A DNA stretch of 5,409 nt from Chitinivibrionales bacterium (lineage in GTDB: Bacteria; Fibrobacterota; Chitinivibrionia; Chitinivibrionales; WJMI01), in NCBI GenBank assembly GCA_014729595.1, contig WJJU01000131.1, positions 1 through 5,409 on the forward strand, given 5' to 3'. The notes beneath the pieces were generated by a model that saw nothing but the letters and a program-made list of their open reading frames with translations, had not been told where the DNA came from and ran no database searches. The position numbers and the translations under genes are program-made. Within the stretch, counting starts at the first letter, position 1; the number at the start of each line of letters is the position of its first letter. This document shows positions 1 to 5,409 of the stretch, one piece after another.

Positions 1-16
1 TCGCCGCATTGTACCT

Positions 17-31
17 GTTGCGTCGGGCAAC
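17..31. repeat. Short inverted repeat GTTGC-N5-GCAAC with competing partners
   Basis: GTTGC (17-21) and GCAAC (27-31) form a perfect 5-bp dyad with a 5-base spacer. The right arm is part of GGCAACC (26-32), which is also a perfect 7-base complement of GGTTGCC at 66-72. A further GCAAC lies at 40-44. Either hairpin could form in RNA but not both at once. Alternatively the dyad is a protein site far upstream of gltB. Function unknown; arms this short can arise by chance. Confidence 0.25.
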
Positions 32-133
32 CGCCGCGAGCAACTACCATCGTCTCTGCTCAAAAGGTTGCCAAGCTGGTAGATCGACGATTTTTGGCGC
101 CTATATGAGTCAAATTAGGGCTATGCAAGGTTG

Positions 134-153
134 TTGGTACATTTTTGTGCCGA
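134..153. promoter_or_regulatory. Imperfect dyad, possible enhancer-type activator site
   Basis: TTGGTAC (134-140) and GTGCCGA (147-153) face each other across the 6-base spacer ATTTTT. The arms pair if G-T wobbles are allowed. The core GTAC-N6-GTGC resembles the NtrC-type dyad (GCAC-N7-GTGC with an A/T-rich centre) but has one mismatch and a spacer one base short. It would lie at about -107 to -88 from the predicted sigma-54 start at 241, a usual distance for sigma-54 activators. It could instead be a weak RNA hairpin; there is no T-run after it, so it is not a terminator. The activator assignment is inference. Confidence 0.25.
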
Positions 154-176
154 AAGGACCTTCCGTCTCTTGGTAA

Positions 177-206
177 TTGCATCCCGGTGTTTTAATTAAG
201 TATACT
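177..206 (+). promoter_or_regulatory. Sigma-70-like promoter candidate
   Basis: A -35-like TTGCAT (177-182, matching TTGACA at three positions) is separated by 18 bases from a -10-like TATACT (201-206, five of six matches to TATAAT). The spacer is AT-rich and contains TTAATTAA. Transcription would start near 213, just before or inside the sigma-54 element, so the two promoters would compete for the same DNA. The -35 match is poor, which makes this a modest candidate. Confidence 0.35.
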
Positions 207-214
207 AATGATTA

Positions 215-229
215 TGGCATAAATATTGC
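215..229 (+). promoter_or_regulatory. Sigma-54 (RpoN) promoter candidate for gltBD
   Basis: TGGCATAAATATTGC matches the sigma-54 consensus TGGCAC-N5-TTGC at nine of ten defined core positions. The invariant GG (216-217) and GC (228-229) are separated by exactly ten bases, as required for the -24 and -12 elements. The only core mismatch is T for C at 220. The predicted start is about 241, giving an untranslated leader of roughly 134 bases before ATG 375. Sigma-54 with an NtrC-type activator is a classic arrangement for nitrogen-assimilation genes, so the location makes sense. No clear consensus NtrC site was seen; the imperfect dyad at 134-153 is the nearest thing to one. Confidence 0.55.
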
Positions 230-245
230 GACACAAATATGTGTC
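230..245. promoter_or_regulatory. Perfect dyad over the predicted start site
   Basis: GACACA (230-235) and TGTGTC (240-245) are exact reverse complements around a 4-base AATA spacer, a 16-base dyad of the size bound by many dimeric regulators. It begins one base after the -12 GC of the sigma-54 candidate and would span about -11 to +5. A protein bound there would be expected to block open-complex formation, so a repressor operator is the simplest reading. In RNA it could only form a small tetraloop hairpin. The regulator is not identifiable from this window. Confidence 0.4.
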
Positions 246-257
246 AACAGCAAAGCG

Positions 258-287
258 CTAATCCACTAATCCGAAAAAAAGTATAAT
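258..287 (+). promoter_or_regulatory. Tandem CTAATCC repeat plus perfect TATAAT -10 box
   Basis: CTAATCC occurs twice (258-264 and 266-272) with an 8-base period. It is followed by an A-run (274-280) and a perfect TATAAT (282-287). No TTGACA-like hexamer lies at the right distance; the repeat itself occupies the -35 position. This would fit a promoter that depends on an activator bound to the repeat, starting at about 294, but an isolated TATAAT in AT-rich DNA can be coincidence. If transcription starts at 241 instead, the same repeat lies in the RNA leader. Confidence 0.3.
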
Positions 288-360
288 GAACCCGGCCGGC
301 AGGCGGTATCCGTGCTCGGGGTCGGGCTCAAATCGGCTAACCATAACCACTCAACTATCC

Positions 361-364
361 AGGA
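361..364 (+). promoter_or_regulatory. Ribosome binding site for gltB (decides the start)
   Basis: AGGA lies ten bases before ATG 375. It is modest in strength but correctly placed. The rival in-frame GTG at 312 has only AGGCGG (301-306) five bases upstream, a poorer match and rather close, and would add 21 residues of non-conserved sequence. The site therefore favours the ATG. Confidence 0.5.
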
Positions 365-374
365 ACACGCCACC

Positions 375-3300
375 ATGCAACAAAGGAAACAGGGACTTTA
401 CGATCCGGCGTTTGAACACGATGCCTGCGGGGTGGGCTTCGTCGCTAATGTAAACGGGCGGCGCTCGCACCAAATCGTACTCGACGGTGTTACAATCTTG
501 AAGAATTTGGTGCACCGCGGCGCCGTCGGCGGTGATATGAAGACGGGGGACGGTGCGGGAATGATAGTTCAGATTCCGCACGATTTTTTTGTAGGGCGGA
601 CTAAAAAGCTCGGTTTCACGCTCCCGGAAGCCGGTTCCTACGGCGTCGGCATGCTATTTATGCCGAACGATGAAAAGGCGCGCGCGACCTTGGTGAAGGT
701 GATTGAAAAGGCCGTCGCCGAAGAGGGGGGGAGCCTGTTGGGGCGGCGCGATGTTCCGGTACATCCTGAATGTCTCGGCGATATGGCGCGCGCATCGATG
801 CCCTTTTTTCAGCAAGTCTTCATCGCGATTCCGGGGCTGTCGGGGACGGCGCTTGAACGCAAGCTTTACATCGTTCGTCGTGTGGTGGAACATGAGGCCG
901 TTCGTCGGGGCTTTTCGATGGAAGAGTTTTATATTCCTTCGCTTTCCTCGAAAACGATCACTTACAAAGGCATGTTCGTGGCCCCGCAGTTCGAGGAGTT
1001 TTATCCGGATTTGGCGGACTCCGAATTTCAGAGTGCAATTGCATTGGTTCACCAGCGCTATAGTACCAACACATTTCCATCATGGCCGCTGTCGCAACCG
1101 TTTCGCATGTTGGCGCACAACGGAGAAATAAACACCCTTCGAGGAAACATGAATCGCATGCGCGCTCGCGAGAGTACGCTGAACTCCGACCTCTTTGGAG
1201 AGGAGATTTCGAAGCTGATGCCGATTATAGAAGCTTCCGTCAGCGATTCGGCCGTTTTCGATAATGTATTTGAGCTTATATCCATGAGTGGAAGGCCGAT
1301 AGATCATACGATTATGATGATGGTGCCCGAAGCGTTCGGTCCTCGGTACCATATCAGTCAGGATAAAAGGGCATTCTACGAGTATCATGCGGCGATTATG
1401 GAGCCGTGGGACGGACCTGCGGCGCTGGCTTTTACCGACGGAAGTTCGGTGGGGGCGACACTCGACCGTAACGGGCTTCGCCCCGTGCGCTATGTGGTGA
1501 CGAAGAGTGGGAAAGTGGTGGTTGCTTCCGAGGTTGGTGTGCTCGATATCGCGCCCGAAGACGTGCTGAAAAAAGGGCGCCTGGGTCCGGGAAAAATGCT
1601 GCTGGTCGACACTGGACGGGGACGCATTATTTACGACAATGAGTGCAAGGCGACGGTTTCGCGCCGGAAGCCGTACCGACGCTGGCTTGATGCCAACCGT
1701 ATCGAATTGCGCGGTCTCTTTGGTACTCCCGGCCCCATACAAGTTGAGCGGGAGGGGCTTCGTCGACGACAGCGTATCTTTGGCTATACCTACGAAGATC
1801 GGGTGATGATAGTCCAGCCGATGGCGATGAATGCTCAGGAGCCGGTTGGCTCAATGGGTAACGACGCACCGTTGGCGGTGCTGTCGGATCGTCCCCAGTT
1901 GCTTTACAACTATTTCAAGCAGCTTTTTGCTCAAGTCACCAACCCGCCCATAGATCCCTATCGTGAAAACCTGGTAATGTCTTTGATGAGTTTTGTCGGT
2001 CGTGAAGGTAATCTTCTCGAAGAAACCCCGCGACATTGCCACCAACTCAAGCTTCCACACCCTATTTTGACCGACGACGACATGGATAAATTGCGCAATG
2101 TCGACGTTGACGGGTTGAAGGGTGCGGTGGTACCGATGCTCTTCCCGGCGGAAGATGCTGAGGGGAATCTGGAATCGGCGCTCCAAGAGTTGGCGCGGGC
2201 GGTGGAGGAATGTGTGGACGACGGGTGTTCGATCGTGACATTGAGTGATCGCGAGGTCGATGAACGACTTGCTCCGATTCCAGCCCTGCTGGCCACTTCC
2301 GCCGTCCATCATCATCTTGTTCGAGTCGGAAAACGTCACCTTACCGGCATTATCATCGAAACGGGTGAAGCGCGTGAGGTGATGCATTTCGCCACACTTA
2401 TCGGCTACGGCGCAAGCGCGGTTTGTCCGTATGTGGCACTCGAAACGGTTGCCGAACTTAAGGAGGACGGACGATTGCCGGCGGAGATGAAAGTGGAAAC
2501 GGCGATCGACAACTATATCACGGCGATCAAGAAGGGCTTGCTTAAAGTTATGTCCAAAATGGGCATATCCACCATACGCAGTTATCGTGGTGCGCAGGTT
2601 TTTGAAGCGGTGGGGCTTCAAAGCTCGTTGGTTGATCGGTATTTTACCGGAACTCCGACGCGTATAGAAGGAGTAGGGCTCGACGTACTCGCCGGCGAAG
2701 TACGTAATCGGCATGGTAGTGCCATTGGTTCGCGAGACGGTGGTCCGTTGGATTCGGGCGGAAATATTCACTATCGCCGCCATTCCGAGAAGCATCTGTA
2801 CACTCCCGAAGCGATCACGCTTCTTCAACGTGCCGTGCGCGAGAATGATTACGACCTTTATAAGCAATACGCTGAGCACGTTGACGGCAAGAGTCGGGAC
2901 CTGTGCACGCTTCGCGGCCTGTTCGGATTCAAGGAACGTCCGGCCGTGCCCCTTGAGGAGGTGGAGCCCGAAGAAGAAATTGTCAAGCGTTTCGTATCTT
3001 CGGCGATGTCGTTCGGATCGATCAGCAAAGAAGCGCACGAGACGATGGCGATTGCCATGAACCGGCTTGGTGCGGCGAGTAACTCCGGCGAGGGCGGCGA
3101 AGACGAGGTGCGTTATAAGCCGTTGCCCAACGGCGATTCGGCAAAGAGCATGGTTAAGCAGGTGGCCTCGGGCCGATTCGGCGTGACCAGCAATTACCTG
3201 GTAAATTCACGCGAGTTGCAGATCAAGATGGCTCAGGGGGCCAAGCCCGGGGAGGGTGGACAACTACCGGGGCATAAAGTCAACGATATTATCGCAAAGG

Positions 3301-4907
3301 TCAGGTACTCGACTCCCGGTGTGATGCTTATTTCGCCGCCGCCGCATCACGATATCTATTCGATTGAAGATCTTGCACAACTCATCTTTGACCTTAAGAA
3401 TGCAAATCCCGAAGCGCGCGTGTCGGTTAAGCTTGTCGCCGAGGTGGGGGTTGGTACCATTGCCGCCGGTGTCGCCAAAGGTAAAGCCGAGATGGTACTC
3501 ATCAGCGGTCACGACGGTGGAACGGGAGCCTCACCGGTTTCTTCCATAAAGCATGCCGGTATTCCGTGGGAAATCGGACTTGCCGAAACCCAGCAGACTC
3601 TCGTTCTCAACAGGCTTCGCAATCGCATACGAGTTCAGGTTGACGGGAAGCTGAAGACTGGGCGCGACGTAGTGATAGGTGCGCTGCTCGGGGCCGAGGA
3701 ATTTGGCTTCGGGACGGTGTCGTTGGTGACGCTGGGGTGCATTATGATGCGAAAGTGTCATCTTAACACATGCCCGGTCGGCGTCGCGACTCAGGATCCT
3801 GAGCTTCGAAAGCGGTTCGCAGGCAAGCCTGAGTATCTTGTCAATTTTATGCGGTTTGTAGCCCGAGAGGTGCGTGAACGCATGGCGGCGCTGGGCTTTC
3901 GGTCCGTCGATGAGATGGTTGGACGTGTCGATGCGCTGGAGATGGAGGAAGCGATTGTGCATTGGAAGGCACGCGGGCTTGATTTTAGTAAGGTCCTTTC
4001 ACCGGTTGATGCGCCGGAGGGGGCGACGCTTTATTGCACTGAGCCGCAGAAGCACGATTTTTCGGCGGTGCTAGACGAAGAGCTGGTGGATCAGTCGCGC
4101 GCGGCGCTGGAGAACGGCAAGTCGGTACGGCTATTCGCCTCTATTCGCAATCGCAACCGTGCGGTTGGTGCGACACTGAGTGCCGAAATATCGAAACGAT
4201 ACGGTTCGAAAGGTCTTCCGGACGACACTATCCATTGCAAATTCACGGGCTCGGCCGGGCAGAGCTTCGGCGCCTTCCTGGCCCGCGGCGTGACATTCGA
4301 GCTTGAGGGTGATGCCAACGATTATTTCGGCAAAGGACTGTCCGGCGGAAAACTTATCGTCTATCGACCCAAGGGATCAACATTCCGATCACAAAACAAT
4401 ATCATAACCGGCAATGTGAATCTTTTCGGGGCGACGGGGGGCGAGGCCTATATCGGCGGCATGGCGGGGGAACGCTTTGCGGTGCGAAATAGTGGTGTCA
4501 CCGCCGTTGTTGAGGGAGTCGGTGATCATGGCTGTGAATATATGACCGGCGGGGTCGTAGTCGTCCTCGGAACGACGGGTATAAACTTTGCCGCCGGGAT
4601 GAGTGGCGGTATCGCGTTTGTCCTCGATGAGAATCAGTTGTTCGATACGCGTTGCAATCTGGAAATGGTCGACATCGAGCCGGTGCCGGCAAAAGAGGAC
4701 CAGGAGCTTCTTGAGCGTCTGGTTCAGAATCACGTAGAAGCGACGGGTAGTGAATATGCCGCCCGCATTTTGCGGGACTGGACGGAAATGTTGCCGCAAT
4801 TCGTTAAAGTGATGCCCGTCGATTACCGGCGCGCGCTGGAGCGGATCCGCAAGGAGCAATCAAAAGAAACCGAAGTGGTGGCGATGACTGAGGAGGTTTA
4901 CGGATAA
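375..4907 (+). CDS. gltB: Glutamate synthase (NADPH) large (alpha) subunit
   Basis: GOGAT large subunit, cytoplasmic; with GltD it turns glutamine, 2-oxoglutarate and NADPH into two glutamates. Residues count from ATG 375 (1510 aa, normal for bacterial GltB). The class II glutaminase domain (about 18-420) begins with nucleophile Cys18 in HDACGVGF, preceded by a 17-residue propeptide expected to be removed. It also shows HRGAVGGD (47-54), RYSTNTFPSWPL (228-239), AHNGEINTLRGN (247-258) and DRNGLRP (364-370). A central domain follows (about 455-750). The FMN synthase domain (about 865-1170) has SFGSISKEAH (879-888), QGAKPGEGGQLPGHK (954-968) and SGHDGGTGASP (1044-1054). Cys1122, Cys1128 and Cys1133 (C-x5-C-x4-C) ligate the 3Fe-4S cluster. 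The glycine-rich C-terminal beta-helix covers about 1230-1420. All key motifs are intact, with no frameshift. The ATG start puts the cysteine at the usual distance from the N-terminus and has a better RBS than in-frame GTG 312, which would give 1531 aa. Function is very sure; the start is fairly sure. Confidence 0.97.
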   Translation: MQQRKQGLYDPAFEHDACGVGFVANVNGRRSHQIVLDGVTILKNLVHRGAVGGDMKTGDGAGMIVQIPHDFFVGRTKKLGFTLPEAGSYGVGMLFMPNDEKARATLVKVIEKAVAEEGGSLLGRRDVPVHPECLGDMARASMPFFQQVFIAIPGLSGTALERKLYIVRRVVEHEAVRRGFSMEEFYIPSLSSKTITYKGMFVAPQFEEFYPDLADSEFQSAIALVHQRYSTNTFPSWPLSQPFRMLAHNGEINTLRGNMNRMRARESTLNSDLFGEEISKLMPIIEASVSDSAVFDNVFELISMSGRPIDHTIMMMVPEAFGPRYHISQDKRAFYEYHAAIMEPWDGPAALAFTDGSSVGATLDRNGLRPVRYVVTKSGKVVVASEVGVLDIAPEDVLKKGRLGPGKMLLVDTGRGRIIYDNECKATVSRRKPYRRWLDANRIELRGLFGTPGPIQVEREGLRRRQRIFGYTYEDRVMIVQPMAMNAQEPVGSMGNDAPLAVLSDRPQLLYNYFKQLFAQVTNPPIDPYRENLVMSLMSFVGREGNLLEETPRHCHQLKLPHPILTDDDMDKLRNVDVDGLKGAVVPMLFPAEDAEGNLESALQELARAVEECVDDGCSIVTLSDREVDERLAPIPALLATSAVHHHLVRVGKRHLTGIIIETGEAREVMHFATLIGYGASAVCPYVALETVAELKEDGRLPAEMKVETAIDNYITAIKKGLLKVMSKMGISTIRSYRGAQVFEAVGLQSSLVDRYFTGTPTRIEGVGLDVLAGEVRNRHGSAIGSRDGGPLDSGGNIHYRRHSEKHLYTPEAITLLQRAVRENDYDLYKQYAEHVDGKSRDLCTLRGLFGFKERPAVPLEEVEPEEEIVKRFVSSAMSFGSISKEAHETMAIAMNRLGAASNSGEGGEDEVRYKPLPNGDSAKSMVKQVASGRFGVTSNYLVNSRELQIKMAQGAKPGEGGQLPGHKVNDIIAKVRYSTPGVMLISPPPHHDIYSIEDLAQLIFDLKNANPEARVSVKLVAEVGVGTIAAGVAKGKAEMVLISGHDGGTGASPVSSIKHAGIPWEIGLAETQQTLVLNRLRNRIRVQVDGKLKTGRDVVIGALLGAEEFGFGTVSLVTLGCIMMRKCHLNTCPVGVATQDPELRKRFAGKPEYLVNFMRFVAREVRERMAALGFRSVDEMVGRVDALEMEEAIVHWKARGLDFSKVLSPVDAPEGATLYCTEPQKHDFSAVLDEELVDQSRAALENGKSVRLFASIRNRNRAVGATLSAEISKRYGSKGLPDDTIHCKFTGSAGQSFGAFLARGVTFELEGDANDYFGKGLSGGKLIVYRPKGSTFRSQNNIITGNVNLFGATGGEAYIGGMAGERFAVRNSGVTAVVEGVGDHGCEYMTGGVVVVLGTTGINFAAGMSGGIAFVLDENQLFDTRCNLEMVDIEPVPAKEDQELLERLVQNHVEATGSEYAARILRDWTEMLPQFVKVMPVDYRRALERIRKEQSKETEVVAMTEEVYG
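4891..4896 (+). promoter_or_regulatory. Strong ribosome binding site for gltD inside gltB
   Basis: AGGAGG, followed by T, lies within the last codons of gltB (Glu-Glu-Val), ten bases before the gltD ATG at 4907. It is much closer to the anti-Shine-Dalgarno complement than the gltB site. GltD can therefore be initiated efficiently on its own as well as by ribosomes ending gltB. Confidence 0.8.
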
Positions 4908-5409
4908 TGGGCAAGGTAACCGGATTCATGGAATATTCACGGGTCAAGCCGAAATATAGACCCGTCGAAGAGCGTGTTAAGGATTTCGGCGAAGTAATGA
5001 TCCTGCGTTCGCTCGAAGCACTGAAGGAGCAGGGGGCGCGCTGCATGGACTGCGGTATCCCGTTTTGTCATGGCGTGGGCTGTCCGGTCTACAATTTGAT
5101 CCCCGAGTGGAACGATTTGGTCTACCGGGGGAAGTGGCGCGAGGCATTTGAACGGCTGGAGCTGACCAACAATCTCCCCGAAGTCACCGGACGGGTATGT
5201 CCGGCCCCGTGCGAGACTTCGTGCACCCTTTCGATCAACGCTGCTCCGGTCACGATAAAACAAATCGAATTAGCGATTATCGAGCATGCGTGGGAACAGG
5301 GCTGGGTCGTACCGCGAAATCCAGAGGTGGAGACGGGTAAACGAGTGGCGATAGTCGGCTCCGGTCCCGCGGGATTGGCCGCCGCCCAGCAACTTCGAAG
5401 AGCGGGACA
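4907..5409 (+). CDS. gltD: Glutamate synthase small (beta) subunit, 3' end outside window
   Basis: This is the N-terminal 167 codons (plus two bases) of the GOGAT small subunit; the gene is still open at the window edge. GltD oxidises NADPH at an FAD and passes electrons through its 4Fe-4S clusters to GltB. The start MGKVTGFMEY is typical of the family. The cysteine-rich N-terminal domain shows Cys46, Cys49, Cys54 and Cys59 (C-x2-C-x4-C-x4-C, in ARCMDCGIPFCHGVGCP) and Cys98, Cys102 and Cys106 in GRVCPAPCETSCT. IPEWNDLVYRGKW (65-77) is a conserved stretch. GSGPAG (151-156), after the beta strand RVAIV, is the FAD dinucleotide-binding loop. Full-length relatives are about 450-490 aa, so roughly two thirds of the protein, including the NADPH site, is missing here. 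The ATG shares its A with the gltB stop (TAATG), so the pair is one transcription unit and probably translationally coupled. Related GltD-like reductases share this fold, but directly following gltB makes gltD secure. Confidence 0.96.
   Translation, partial: MGKVTGFMEYSRVKPKYRPVEERVKDFGEVMILRSLEALKEQGARCMDCGIPFCHGVGCPVYNLIPEWNDLVYRGKWREAFERLELTNNLPEVTGRVCPAPCETSCTLSINAAPVTIKQIELAIIEHAWEQGWVVPRNPEVETGKRVAIVGSGPAGLAAAQQLRRAG

Larger units (their letters stand above)
1..374. other. Upstream intergenic and control region, no confident gene
   Basis: No protein-coding gene could be supported here. The three + strand frames are open from the left edge only to stops at 106-108, 80-82 and 174-176. 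None of these tails has a family signature I recognise, so the region may or may not include the last codons of a gene further left. On the minus strand only short open stretches reach the edge. The left part (1-110) is mixed to GC-rich. Positions about 170-290 are strongly AT-rich, as expected for promoter DNA, and composition turns GC-rich again at 291. I saw no tRNA, no rRNA and no hairpin followed by a T-run that would mark a terminator. The candidate regulatory elements are listed separately. Confidence 0.7.

Noticed and set aside
1..108. Possible C-terminal tail of an upstream gene in one of the + strand frames
   Set aside because: All three frames are open from the edge for only 26-57 codons and none shows a family signature; the frame containing ALYLLRR loosely recalls RecX, but not well enough to call.
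154..162. AAGGACCTT palindrome
   Set aside because: The single-base centre leaves no room for an RNA loop, and it is too short to support a claim as an operator.
105..176. Small + strand ORF of 23 codons beginning with ATG 105
   Set aside because: No ribosome binding site precedes it, the peptide has no recognisable features, and it is not rich in any amino acid that would suggest an attenuator leader peptide.
291..326. GC-rich potential hairpin in the leader (CCCGGC 291-296 with GTCGGG 321-326)
   Set aside because: It needs a wobble pair, has a long loop, and does not cover the RBS at 361; the palindrome CCGGCCGG (292-299) is expected in GC-rich DNA. No known riboswitch core was recognised.
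1080..3962. Long minus-strand open frames inside gltB (for example 1851-3038 and 1080-1742)
   Set aside because: They lie antisense within a fully conserved GltB coding sequence and their translations are low-complexity, Arg/His/Ser-rich and unlike any family; they are shadows of codon use on the coding strand.

Overview
The window carries a bacterial nitrogen-assimilation locus. It holds a complete gltB (large, alpha subunit of NADPH-dependent glutamate synthase, GOGAT), followed by the first 503 bases of gltD (small, beta subunit), which runs off the right edge. Both genes are on the + strand and overlap by one base (TAATG). Base composition is moderate to fairly GC-rich inside the genes, with a clearly AT-rich island at about 170-290. 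The protein sequences are typical bacterial GOGAT, but I cannot place the organism beyond Bacteria from them. The sigma-54 promoter candidate, if real, implies a host with RpoN.

Layout. Positions 1-374 are upstream DNA without a convincing gene. This stretch holds several short inverted repeats, a sigma-54 promoter candidate with the exact GG-N10-GC layout (215-229), a perfect dyad over its predicted start point (230-245), a weaker sigma-70-like promoter (177-206), and a perfect TATAAT (282-287) preceded by a tandem CTAATCC repeat. gltB runs from ATG 375 to TAA 4907 (1510 aa). It has the N-terminal glutaminase domain, central domain, FMN/3Fe-4S synthase domain and C-terminal beta-helix in the normal order, with no frameshift. 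A strong AGGAGG inside the last gltB codons serves gltD, which starts at 4907.

How the genes work together. GltB hydrolyses glutamine at its N-terminal cysteine and passes the ammonia internally to 2-oxoglutarate at the FMN site. GltD takes electrons from NADPH through FAD and hands them through iron-sulfur clusters to GltB. The net result is two glutamates. The overlap and the dedicated ribosome binding site fit co-translation of the two subunits.

The coding part is ordinary core metabolism, and I found no previously undescribed system in it. The most interesting material is the control region, where a nitrogen-type sigma-54 promoter candidate, a start-site dyad and possible alternative promoters lie within about 130 bases of one another.
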